From assembly GCA_044227505.1 (NCBI GenBank), contig JBGAWP010000022.1:1-53901 (forward strand): 53,901 bases of DNA. The letters are read 5' to 3'. A program made the translations under genes and the position numbers. This document shows, one piece after another, positions 1 to 8,613 of this stretch. Source of the DNA: UBA7236 sp044227505. GTDB taxonomy: Bacteria > Bacteroidota > Bacteroidia > Chitinophagales > BACL12. Each line of letters opens with the position of its first letter. Within the stretch, counting starts at the first letter, position 1. The notes under the pieces are model-generated. The model was not told the DNA's origin. It ran no database searches and saw only the letters and a program-made list of their open reading frames with translations.

Positions 1-1
1 T

Positions 2-223
2 GCTCATGAAGGTATAGAAGCAATGCTTTTCGATTATCATTATCTTGGTTCATATTTAAATGATAAAGGTATTATAAATTACGATTTTTCAACTTTTTGT
101 CCCCCATTAGTACCCCACCCCCTCAAAACCCTTACAAATCAAGCCTTCTTACTTTATGTATTGGTATATGATATACACATAATTCACTATCCAAAGAATT
201 CTGAAGCTGTTTTGTGGACCTGA
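2..223 (+). CDS. Possible 3' end of a gene cut by the window edge
   Basis: This is the only frame open through the left edge; it runs without a stop from base 2 to a TGA at 221-223. The first 40 or so residues (FDYHYLGSYLNDKG and following) have a natural composition, but the rest is hydrophobic and proline-rich and resembles translated intergenic DNA. I recognise no domain. It may be the tail of an upstream gene or chance. Confidence 0.2.
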   Translation, partial: AHEGIEAMLFDYHYLGSYLNDKGIINYDFSTFCPPLVPHPLKTLTNQAFLLYVLVYDIHIIHYPKNSEAVLWT

Positions 224-296
224 ATATTCGGTTGTACAGGTTTTTCAAAGAAATTCAATTACTTTACCTAAATTCGTGAATTAAAATTTTACCTCT

Positions 297-899
297 ATGG
301 AAGATGCTATTTACTGGTTAGGCCGTCTTGCTTTAATAGGTTTAGGAATTTGGCTTATATTTTACTTTGAAGAAATAAAAAGTGCACGTAAGATTGAAAG
401 AGCTGAATTATGGAAATTTTATTTCAAAAATTCCGATAAGTTTAAGAAGCTTGTTTCTGAAACTGGTAACCTTAGCCTTGAAAATAAAAAACAACTTGAT
501 AAGATATTCCGTGACCTGTCGAAAGATGTCGAAGAACAAAAGTTAATAAAGCATAAAATTGACATTGATATATTAAATGAAAAAAGGAAGGAAGCAAATG
601 TTAATAAAAGAAATTATTTTGGGTACCAATATAATCAAATAATTTCCCATATTTGGGCTTACAGAAAACCTTTGACCGTTGAAGTAATTCAACAAATTAT
701 TACTAAGTTTCACTCAAGTGAAAAGAGTGAAGAAATATTTCGGGTGTTAATCGATAATCAATTAATAAGGAAAACTAATGAAAAATTCGAAGTAAGTATT
801 GAAGAAATTTTCCATCCTTTTGAAATTGATCAAAATGGAAATACTAAAGTAATTTTTAGTAAAAAAAACATTAATCTTCAGTATGCTGAATTAATGTAA
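297..899 (+). CDS. Hypothetical membrane-anchored protein, 200 aa
   Basis: Not recognised. One N-terminal hydrophobic segment (about residues 6-24, ending IWLIFYF) is followed by a charged, mostly helical soluble part rich in Lys and Glu (residues 27-105, likely coiled coil). The C-terminal section could be a small winged-helix or all-alpha domain (residues 110-185). The topology suggests an inner-membrane protein with a cytoplasmic body. It stands alone, with 460 bases of non-coding DNA after it. The ATG at 297 is the first in frame. Codon use matches its neighbours. Confidence 0.6.
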   Translation: MEDAIYWLGRLALIGLGIWLIFYFEEIKSARKIERAELWKFYFKNSDKFKKLVSETGNLSLENKKQLDKIFRDLSKDVEEQKLIKHKIDIDILNEKRKEANVNKRNYFGYQYNQIISHIWAYRKPLTVEVIQQIITKFHSSEKSEEIFRVLIDNQLIRKTNEKFEVSIEEIFHPFEIDQNGNTKVIFSKKNINLQYAELM

Positions 900-1359
900 C
901 GCTATAAATTATCATTCTAAATTATTTGTCCTTTCATTGTACATCAAATATTGTAGTTACCCACATCGCGATTTTAAATCATTATTATTTGTCCTCTTCC
1001 CGTCGTTATTAAATTTGTAGAACTCCAAAATCGCCCAGCGTCTTTTATTACCTTATAATAATTCCCATACTCATCTCTTATGGAATCAGGAAAGAAATTT
1101 AAAAATCATAAGTGGCGCAATGTTTGCAAATCTATGGTAAAAAGTTATACTTTAAAAAACAAATATTTTGTTTTAAAATTGGATTTTTAAAAGAAATTTT
1201 CATTATTAGTAAAAAGTTTGGAATAATAGGAGTTGAGTTATCTCGCGACCAAAATTTTAATGTCTCACGTTTAGGGTAAAACGTATTTGCGAAAACATTT
1301 GATGAAATGGAATCTTCCCTAGTGATTCAGAGACAGAGTTAATCAAATAATAATAAGAC
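900..1359. other. Non-coding stretch, 460 bp
   Basis: No credible gene on either strand. The only structure seen is a 12-bp direct repeat, ATTATTTGTCCT, at 921-932 and 984-995. Neither a terminator hairpin nor a tRNA is visible. It separates two orphan hypothetical genes, as is common in accessory regions. Confidence 0.5.
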
Positions 1360-1653
1360 TTAATTAATCCTTTTGCCATCTAAATCAAATTCATCAATGA
1401 AATTTATCATCGCCCTCAAGTACCTAAGTTCGAAGGAATTTTCATGATAATTGTCCTCATATAATTGATTTAAATAATCAATTTGATCTGCAATTTCCTC
1501 CAAAGACTCATTATTATTTAGTCGCATTATTAGTCGATTTCTAAAATCATTTTGTGCTGTTTCCTCAACTGGAAGAATGAACAAAATTGCACAATGTATT
1601 TCATTAATCTCGGGATGTTTATTTTTTGCTATTTGAGCTTCATTTAGAGTCAT
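1360..1653 (-). CDS. Hypothetical protein, 97 aa
   Basis: Not recognised. It is acidic, predicted all-helical and soluble, with no signal peptide. The frame can be extended upstream to a TTG at 1668, but the ATG at 1653 (MTLNEAQIAK) is the likelier start. It stands alone between two non-coding stretches, with no operon partner. It may be a small accessory protein or an orphan antitoxin-like gene; nothing in the sequence decides this. Confidence 0.45.
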   Translation of the reverse strand: MTLNEAQIAKNKHPEINEIHCAILFILPVEETAQNDFRNRLIMRLNNNESLEEIADQIDYLNQLYEDNYHENSFELRYLRAMINFIDEFDLDGKRIN

Positions 1654-1873
1654 AATTTTTTTGTGCAAATTTATTGTAAAACTGTATAGTTTTTGTTCTT
1701 ATCCCACGATTGACCTACACCAACTACCTCATTCAAATCTTTCCACTTCACATTCTTTATTGAAAGTAACCTTCCAAATTCCACCCACACACAAAATCCT
1801 CCAAAACCACAACCCTCGCCCTTAAATTTACGGCAAATGCCCAAATGACCTTCATCCTATAAAAATTTAGTTT

Positions 1874-1881
1874 TATACTTG
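1874..1881 (+). promoter_or_regulatory. Candidate -7 box of the MazG-helicase operon
   Basis: TATACTTG matches seven of eight positions of the Bacteroidota TAnnTTTG -7 element and lies 20 bases before the ATG at 1901. No good -33 TTTG is visible at the usual spacing, so the call is tentative. Confidence 0.35.
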
Positions 1882-1900
1882 CATTATTAAAACTCGCACC

Positions 1901-2230
1901 ATGAATGATATCCAAACCCTCACCAACGCCTTAATCTCCTTTAGGGATGATCGTGACTGGGCTCAATTTCACAATCCAAAGGATCTTGCGTTGGCCATAA
2001 GTATAGAGGCGGGAGAGCTTTTGGAACTATTTCTTTGGAAGGATGCAGCAGATGTATCGGTGGAAAAATTAAAAGGTGAGTTGGCTGATGTGCTTTCTTT
2101 CAGCTTTTTGCTGGCTCATAAACTCAAATTGGATGTGGGTGAAATTGTAATGGCGAAAATTAAAGAAAATGATGAAAAGTATCCTGTTGAAAAGGCAAAA
2201 GGTAACGCCACTAAATATACTGACCTATGA
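1901..2230 (+). CDS. MazG-like nucleotide pyrophosphohydrolase
   Basis: A 109-residue all-alpha NTP pyrophosphatase of the MazG / dCTPase (RS21-C6) superfamily, which hydrolyses (d)NTPs to monophosphates. The metal-binding signature is visible: EAGELLELF near residues 36-44 followed by ELADVL near 60-65, the ExxE...ExxD arrangement. The length is right for a single-domain member. Its stop overlaps the ATG of the next gene (ATGA at 2227-2230), so the two are translationally coupled. Pairing with a nuclease-helicase suggests nucleotide depletion or a defence role rather than general housekeeping; that is inference. Substrate preference cannot be read from the sequence. Confidence 0.85.
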   Translation: MNDIQTLTNALISFRDDRDWAQFHNPKDLALAISIEAGELLELFLWKDAADVSVEKLKGELADVLSFSFLLAHKLKLDVGEIVMAKIKENDEKYPVEKAKGNATKYTDL

Positions 2231-4081
2231 TCGTATATCACAAAACGAAAATGGAATTTCTGAAGGACGTCGAAAGCGGATTAATTGCTGATCTAGTTGC
2301 GGAGGCTTTGGAAAAATTATTTTTAAGAAAAACAGGCAGACCGGAATATAAAAGTTGGGAAAATTCCCTTGAAAAAATGTATCATGTTCTAAATGATGAA
2401 GCAATTCCACATGATTCCGGAATTGCTATAGAATATAATATTCCCCGAACAAGTAATAGGATAGATATGCTAATATCGGGGTATGATAAAGATGAAAATG
2501 GCAGTTTAATTGTTGTTGAACTTAAACAATGGAATAAAGTGAAAGTTCTTCAAATGGACGGCATGGTTGGAACGTGGTTTCAGCATGGGTATTCCGAACA
2601 TGTACACCCAAGTTATCAAGCATGGTCTTATGCTTCTTTTTTGGAGGGGTATAACACATACATATATACCAACAAAGTAGGTATAATATGCACAATTATA
2701 GATTGGATGGAGAAATAAATAATTTGGTTTACGATGAGTATATTAAAAAAGCACCTTTGTATTGTAAAGGCCAAGGAGAGGAATTAAAGAGCTTCATTAA
2801 ACAGAAAATTAAAACCGGAGATAAAAAAATGTTCTTTATGAAGTTGAAAATAGTGAATTAAAACCTTCAAAAATATTGGCTGAAACATTAGACAGTCTAT
2901 TAAAAGGGAATAAAGAATTTATTTTAATTGATGATCAAAAAATCGTCTATGAGAAAGCACTCGATTTAATACATCAATCAACAAAAAAGAAAAAAAAGGT
3001 ATTAATAGTACATGGTGGTCCTGGAACAGGTAAATCTGTCGTTGCAATAAATCTCCTTGTAAAAATGATCAGTGAAAGGCAGATGGCTCAATACGTCACT
3101 AAAAATGCTGCTCCAAGAGCAGTTTTTTCAGATAGCTTACTCGGAAATTATAAGAAAAACTATGTAGGAGGTTTGTTTAAGGGTTCAGGTGGTTATTATG
3201 AATTAAAATCTAATGTTTACAAAACGCTGATAGTTGATGAAGCACACAGACTCAATGAATTTAGTGGTTTATATGAAAATTTGGGTGAAAATCAAGTAAA
3301 AGAATTGATCAACTCTGCTGAAAGCACTGTATTTTTTCTTGATGAAGATCAAAAAGTTACATTAAAGGATATTGGAACTGAAGATGAGATCAAAAAATGG
3401 GCGAAATTTTATAATGCGGAGGTTGAGGTATTTGAATTAAAGTCACAATTCAGATGCGGAGGATCAAATGCCTACCTATCTTGGTTGGATAATACTCTTC
3501 AAGTTAGAGAAACAGCTAATATTATTTTAAATCAAAGTGAATATGAATTTAAGATCTTTGATAACCCTAATTCCTTATTTAAGGCAATTTACGAAAAAAA
3601 TAAAAAAAGGAATAGTGCCAGATTGGTTGCTGGATATTGTTGGGATTGGATAAGTAAAAAGAATCCGGCATTAATGGATATTGAATTTCCACAATTTAAA
3701 TTTTCAAAGCAATGGAATTTAGCTACGGATGGTTGTTTATATATTAATTCACCAAATTCAGTGCACCAAATTGGTTGCATTCATACCTGCCAAGGTCTTG
3801 AAGTGGAATATATTGGAGTAATAATTGGTGAGGATATGGTTGTAAGAAACGGCGAAATTATAATCGATCCAACTAAAAGGGCAAAAACTGACAGATCAAT
3901 TAGAGGCTGGAAAAATATTATTAAAGGAGATAAGGTTGGAGGCATGGAAACATTAAATGCTTTAGTTAAAAATACTTATCGAACTCTGATGACAAGAGGC
4001 ATAAAAGGATGTTATATATATTGTGTAGATAAGGAAACGGAAGAATGGATTAGATCACGATTGGAACACCAAATTGTCTGA
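2227..4081 (+). pseudogene. PD-(D/E)XK nuclease plus DUF2075 (Schlafen-group-3) helicase, interrupted by two frameshifts
   Basis: One gene read in three frames: 2227 to about 2688 (frame of ATG 2227), about 2688 to 2823, then 2823-4081. Each switch corresponds to loss of one base; the second is at a run of seven A (2823-2829). The frames join into a sensible protein (VGI / MHNYRLDGEINNL, then TGDKK / NVLYEVENSELKPSK). The N-terminal domain carries a PD-(D/E)XK-like core: RIDML (Asp80) and VVELKQW (Glu98, Lys100). The C-terminal domain is a DUF2075 / SLFN-g3 P-loop ATPase: Walker A GGPGTGKS, Walker B IVDEAH, a FLDEDQ motif, QFRCGG and a late TLMTRGIKG motif. It starts inside the MazG stop codon. 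The break may be real decay or sequencing error; the middle segment remains free of stops, favouring a recent or artefactual lesion. Confidence 0.8.
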
Positions 4082-4250
4082 AAAAAATAAGATTATTATT
4101 TACAGTTTTTTTTTAAATAAGGTATTATCTTGAAATGATTTGCGTTATTGAAGGAAATAACCCACATCCAAATCCTTTATATTTTAACATCATTTCTCAT
4201 TTCCTTTCCCCAACATTCCCTACCTTCAACCCCTCATTTAATTCTACCTT

Positions 4251-6098
4251 ATGCACGTTACAAAAATCAGAATCATCCTTTTTTTAATTGTCATTTTTAT
4301 TCCCAGTGAAATTTTTACACAAACACTTCCACAACCTATTTTTCGGGATGGCGAAGCGCAAATTGTCCCTGAATTTAGTGACAGGGAAACCTGGATAAAA
4401 GAGGAACTTTGGGTGGAAACGAATTTTGATACAGATGGGGATGGACGGATGGATAGAATGCATACTTTTATTACGCGTCCGGGTCAAACGGCATCGGGAA
4501 ATTTGAAATTGCCGGTGGTGTATACTACAAGCCCTTATTACGGACTTAAACTCTGGGCTCTATTGGGTTTGTTTGATAATAACAGGTTTTGGAATGTTAA
4601 AAGCGAACTTGGTGAATTGCCGAAAATGCATAAACATGGCAGATTGGGCACAGGAGATAAATGGCCATTTATGTCATTTTATATGAATACCACCTGGGTG
4701 CCCAGAGGTTATGTTATGGTGTATTCTTCCTCTCCCGGAACCGGATTATCTGATGGAGCTCCAACGGTAGGTGGGGATAATGAAGCATTGGCACCAAAGG
4801 CAGTTATCGACTGGTTGTGCGGACGAGGAAAAGCATTTACTACGAGAACAGGCAATGAGGAAGTGAAAGCATTTTGGTGCAGCGGGAAGGTTGGTATGAC
4901 AGGCACTTCCTATGATGGAACTTTATGTATTGCTGCGGCAACAACCGGTGTGCAAGGACTCGAGGCAATTATTCCGGTAGCACCTGTTACTTCGTTTTAT
5001 CATTATTATCGTTCTAATGGTTTAGTAAGATCTCCCGGTGGATATTTGGGAGAAGATGTGGATGTATTATATGATTTTATTAATTGCGGAGAAAAATCAA
5101 AACGCAAATATATTACAGCAGTTTATCGGGATAGTATTTTAGTTAAAAATCAGGATCGCATTACAGGTGATTATAATGATTTTTGGGCTTCAAGAGATTA
5201 TTTATCAAAAATTGATAATATGCATGCCGCCATGATAATGGCACATGGGTTTAATGACTGGAATGTGATGCCTGAACAAAGTTATCGTTTTTATCTCGCT
5301 GCAAAAGAAAAGGGTTTACCGGTGCAATTGTATTATCATCAAAACAGCCATGGAGGAGACCCACCTTTTTCGATGATGAACAGATGGTTCACACATTATT
5401 TATTCGGTATTGAAAACGGCGTAGAAAATGATGCAAAGGTGCAAATTGTAAGAGAACACGAAACAACACCAACAGCTTATAGTGAATACCCTGATAAAAA
5501 TGCAATGGATGTAAAATTCTTTCTGCAAAATGGTAATAATAATAATGGTGCTTTGTCATTACAACCATTGAAGGGAAATGTACCTGATACTTTAAAAGAT
5601 GATTATCATTATACAGGTGCAGAATTATCCGGTGAAAAATACAACGAACACAGATTATTATTTGTTTCTCCAACACTAAAACAAGATATCAGAATTTCAG
5701 GTATTCCTCAAGTTACTATTCGTTTGTCATCAAACAAGGCTGCGGCAAACTTATCGGTTTGGTTGGTTGCATTACCTTGGGAAGATGAAAAGGAAACGGA
5801 AGTATATGATAATATTATCACACGAGGTTGGGCCGATCCGCAGAATTTTAATTCTTTATCAAAAGGTACAATTTTACAGAAGGATACCTATTATCAAGTG
5901 ACATTTGATCTAATGCCCGATGATCAGATAATACCTGCGGGTAAACAAATTGGTTTAATGATATTTTCCTCCGATAAAGAATTTACCTTATGGCCTAAAC
6001 CCGGTACGGAATTAACAATTGACCTTCTTAATTCGAATATTTCGATTCCAATAGTTGGTGGTCAAAATGCTTATGAGCAAGCTGTTTCCGGACAGTAA
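4251..6098 (+). CDS. Secreted Xaa-Pro dipeptidyl-peptidase-like (S15/CocE) hydrolase
   Basis: An alpha/beta hydrolase of the PepX/CocE family (peptidase S15), expected to cleave X-Pro dipeptides or acyl bonds in the periplasm or outside the cell. A signal peptide spans residues 1-23, ending in IFTQ. The nucleophile elbow GTSYDG places Ser220; HGFNDWNV places Asp336 and NSHGGD places His367, a complete triad in the family order. The C-terminal part (about 400-615) is the jelly-roll X-Pro DAP domain. The length fits secreted PepX-type proteins of Bacteroidota, which are shorter than the lactic-acid-bacterial PepX. It appears monocistronic. Exact substrate is inferred from family only. Confidence 0.85.
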   Translation: MHVTKIRIILFLIVIFIPSEIFTQTLPQPIFRDGEAQIVPEFSDRETWIKEELWVETNFDTDGDGRMDRMHTFITRPGQTASGNLKLPVVYTTSPYYGLKLWALLGLFDNNRFWNVKSELGELPKMHKHGRLGTGDKWPFMSFYMNTTWVPRGYVMVYSSSPGTGLSDGAPTVGGDNEALAPKAVIDWLCGRGKAFTTRTGNEEVKAFWCSGKVGMTGTSYDGTLCIAAATTGVQGLEAIIPVAPVTSFYHYYRSNGLVRSPGGYLGEDVDVLYDFINCGEKSKRKYITAVYRDSILVKNQDRITGDYNDFWASRDYLSKIDNMHAAMIMAHGFNDWNVMPEQSYRFYLAAKEKGLPVQLYYHQNSHGGDPPFSMMNRWFTHYLFGIENGVENDAKVQIVREHETTPTAYSEYPDKNAMDVKFFLQNGNNNNGALSLQPLKGNVPDTLKDDYHYTGAELSGEKYNEHRLLFVSPTLKQDIRISGIPQVTIRLSSNKAAANLSVWLVALPWEDEKETEVYDNIITRGWADPQNFNSLSKGTILQKDTYYQVTFDLMPDDQIIPAGKQIGLMIFSSDKEFTLWPKPGTELTIDLLNSNISIPIVGGQNAYEQAVSGQ

Positions 6099-6357
6099 AA
6101 ATGAAGGTGGATATTAATTGATCATCATTATTATTTGAGGGAATATTTGTTTTTGTAAAATTGAACTACAGTGGGAAGCATATTTTTCAACGAAATACAA
6201 ATAAATCAACTGATTTATTATTAAGGTCATAGCTTATTAGAAACCGGAGTATTACTTTTTGGTATCAAAAATGCATTGTTTTATAATAATTATAGAACTT
6301 GATTGACAAGTAGATTTATTTTTTTCATATTAATCAGAATATCCTTATATTCGTTCA

Positions 6358-6903
6358 ATGAAATCCTTCACCTTTCTACTCTTTATTTTCCTAATTTCCT
6401 CGCTCCCTGCGCAAACCGTGGCTACCATCAACGCACCTAACATGCGCTACCAGCTCACTTCTCCGCCGGGATGGTATTTTTTTCAATCGGCGTATGAAAC
6501 GGGACGAATTAGTTTGTTAATTCCTGATGGGGAGACTAAAGAAAGTAGTAAGAGATTTATTTATGCGCTCGATGTGCCTTATGAAAAAGATTATGAAACT
6601 GTGCAGCAGGTGTTGCAGGGTGATTTGGATGGCAGCAATAACTCCGGAGTTTATGTTGAAGTATTGCACGATTCTACTATTATTCTCAGCAGCGGCCAGG
6701 AAGCCCGAATTATTTATTTCTCTCCTTTCTTAATGAAAGGCGAATTGAACTGGCAGGCCAATGCCTATATTGGCAACGGAACAGGTTGCCTTAAGATCAG
6801 TTTGGCAACTTCAGGAGAAGGTACTTTCGCAAAACATATTCCTGATTTTGAATTCGTGGTGAAGTCTTATGTATTTCTGGAATCGTGGGGGATGAAAAAA
6901 TGA
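6358..6903 (+). CDS. Secreted hypothetical protein, 181 aa
   Basis: A clear signal peptide (MKSFTFLLFIFLISSLPAQ) precedes a 160-residue beta-rich domain with the pattern of PsbP-like or DUF1795-like single-domain secreted proteins (YQLTSPPGWYFFQ near the start, an amphipathic strand-rich middle, IPDFEFVVKSYVF at the end). That resemblance is weak and the function unknown. It is probably periplasmic or surface-exposed. A 258-bp gap without recognisable structure precedes it and a REP-like palindrome follows it. Confidence 0.6.
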   Translation: MKSFTFLLFIFLISSLPAQTVATINAPNMRYQLTSPPGWYFFQSAYETGRISLLIPDGETKESSKRFIYALDVPYEKDYETVQQVLQGDLDGSNNSGVYVEVLHDSTIILSSGQEARIIYFSPFLMKGELNWQANAYIGNGTGCLKISLATSGEGTFAKHIPDFEFVVKSYVFLESWGMKK

Positions 6904-6919
6904 AGGAATGAAGGACGAT

Positions 6920-6960
6920 GACCTCACAGGTTTCGGAAACCTGTGCAGGTCTGAGGGGAG
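6920..6960. repeat. REP-like palindrome, copy 1
   Basis: Imperfect inverted repeat built from ACCTCACAGGTTT and AAACCTGTGCAGGT around a CGG centre, followed by CTGAGGGG. A second copy in reverse orientation lies at 48444-48489. It sits 17 bases after a stop codon, typical of dispersed extragenic palindromes. Confidence 0.65.
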
Positions 6961-7040
6961 GTGAAGAAAATTAAGAATGATCGAGGTTCGCAGGAAAATA
7001 ATGGAATACTAAATTGACGTAAATTATTTAAGTATGAACA

Positions 7041-8360
7041 CTACCTATTTTTTTCTTTCACAAATTTTACAATTTCATCCCCAATTTTTTTTCCCATATC
7101 AAGTCCCGTAGTATTATCAATATCAAAATGAATTCCACCATAAAATCTGCTCATGGCACATTCGTTTGCGATGGTTTCAAAATAGTCTTTGTCTGCGGGA
7201 AATAAATAGCTCAATACAGTTGCAGCGGATGCTGCGGTAGTAGCATGTCCGGATGGATAACCGGGAAAGTTGGGAGTGCGGAGCAAAGGAACAAAGGTTG
7301 GATCTGCGAGAATTGGTCGTGTTGCCCAATATGTAAATTTTGCATCCCATGCCGAAACCTGTCCTTCATACAAAGAAATAAACAACAAGGAATAAATTCT
7401 TGCGGTAGCAATGGGATCTTTATCCAATTCGTATTCAAAGATTTTTTTATTCACTACTTCGAGTAATAATTTTGACATTGCACCGGCATAATAATATGCA
7501 GTTTTGTCTGTATCAAAAGTATGTTTTATTGCTTTTAATTTTTCCATTTCTGCTGCAACAAAATTTTCATCGGGTGCTGCAGGACGAAACTGACTACCAG
7601 AGGTTAGTACCCATGTTTTCCATTTCCCGAATGTAGGAACTCCAGGATTTTCTCCGTACCATTTTCCTTCCTCTTTCGGAATTATGCCATCCCATTTCAG
7701 ATCAGAACCGTCATGTTTTGCATATTCAATAAATTGGGAAGAAATAAAAATTCCCAATGTATTTCCGGCATCGATATCGGCGTTGTAATGAATTCCGGAA
7801 TTTAAAACAGCATCATTTGCTTCCTTTAATTTTTGTGTTATAGCAAGTGAGTCGGTAGGGAAGAAATAGGTTAGCATCTTTGCATAAATGGTAGCAGTTA
7901 CACTGTATTCAGACGGAAAGGAATAACTTGAAATATCATCGATCAAAGGTTGAAGACCGGATGCATATACTTCCGGTCTATTAATTTTCAAACTGTCTTT
8001 ATATTTCCAGGTGACCAACATAGCATCATATACTGCGTTATTCAATAATGATAAATACCGATTGCTTTCGAGCATGCGCTTGTTCTTTTCAATTAGTGTA
8101 ATGGTAAATTCATTCCACCTGTAAGAAGGTGAGCCTGCGGACCAATATTTTATTTTTTCAATTTCTTCTTCTGTTAAATTTTCTGTTTTTTGTTTGATCG
8201 CTGCAGCGTCAGTTGCAAGTGCCGATTCCGTAGGAGGTATCAAAATTGGTAATGCTTTGCTTTCTATCAACCAGGTAGTTTTTTCAACTGTGGTGAAATT
8301 GTTTTGACCCGCAACAAGGTTAGTGGTGAAAACAAGGGAAAAATAAATTAGTAAACGCAT
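7041..8360 (-). CDS. Secreted PAP2 / vanadium-haloperoxidase-like phosphatase
   Basis: Acid-phosphatase/vanadium-haloperoxidase fold protein with a signal peptide (residues 1-18, ending LVAGQ). The three PAP2 signatures are complete: KFTYWATRP (Lys341, Arg348), PSGH (369-372) and SRFYGGIHFDID (Arg405, His411, Asp415). These residues bind phosphate or vanadate. The length of 439 residues and an N-terminal helical domain without membrane spans fit the soluble haloperoxidase-like branch rather than membrane lipid phosphatases. Substrate is not deducible. Two TTTGAGCTCAAA palindromes lie 86-119 bases upstream of the ATG and may regulate it. It is monocistronic. Confidence 0.85.
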   Translation of the reverse strand: MRLLIYFSLVFTTNLVAGQNNFTTVEKTTWLIESKALPILIPPTESALATDAAAIKQKTENLTEEEIEKIKYWSAGSPSYRWNEFTITLIEKNKRMLESNRYLSLLNNAVYDAMLVTWKYKDSLKINRPEVYASGLQPLIDDISSYSFPSEYSVTATIYAKMLTYFFPTDSLAITQKLKEANDAVLNSGIHYNADIDAGNTLGIFISSQFIEYAKHDGSDLKWDGIIPKEEGKWYGENPGVPTFGKWKTWVLTSGSQFRPAAPDENFVAAEMEKLKAIKHTFDTDKTAYYYAGAMSKLLLEVVNKKIFEYELDKDPIATARIYSLLFISLYEGQVSAWDAKFTYWATRPILADPTFVPLLRTPNFPGYPSGHATTAASAATVLSYLFPADKDYFETIANECAMSRFYGGIHFDIDNTTGLDMGKKIGDEIVKFVKEKNR

Positions 8361-8445
8361 AAAATAAATTTTAAATGGATCGGGTTCTCATTAAATATAC
8401 TTTTCAAAAGTAATGCATAGTGGACACTTTTCCGTTTCCGGATTC

Positions 8446-8479
8446 TTTGAGCTCAAAAATATAGTATTTTGAGCTCAAA
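8446..8479. promoter_or_regulatory. Two tandem TTTGAGCTCAAA palindromes
   Basis: Perfect 12-bp palindromes at 8446-8457 and 8468-8479, centre-to-centre 22 bp, about two helical turns. They lie upstream of the PAP2-like gene and downstream of the adhesin gene, so an operator for the former is the simplest reading. No regulator can be assigned. Confidence 0.4.
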
Positions 8480-8560
8480 TTTCAGAAATTATGATCATGA
8501 ATCTAAAAACCTGTATTAATATCTTAATTAATCAGTATAAATGCTCATAAACTACTTATA

Positions 8561-8597
8561 AAAAAAAGAGGTTGCCAAAACAGCAACCTCTTTTTAT
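8561..8597. terminator. Bidirectional intrinsic terminator
   Basis: Stem GAGGTTGC (8568-8575) / GCAACCTC (8583-8590) with a 7-base loop, flanked by a run of A on the left and T on the right. On the minus strand it ends the adhesin transcript, 24 bases past its stop codon. Confidence 0.85.
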
Positions 8598-8613
8598 CAA
8601 GTTAATATTTATT

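Noticed and set aside
5389..5676. A 95-codon minus-strand frame inside the S15 hydrolase gene
   Set aside because: His/Leu-rich shadow of the real coding strand, without a start context or family resemblance.
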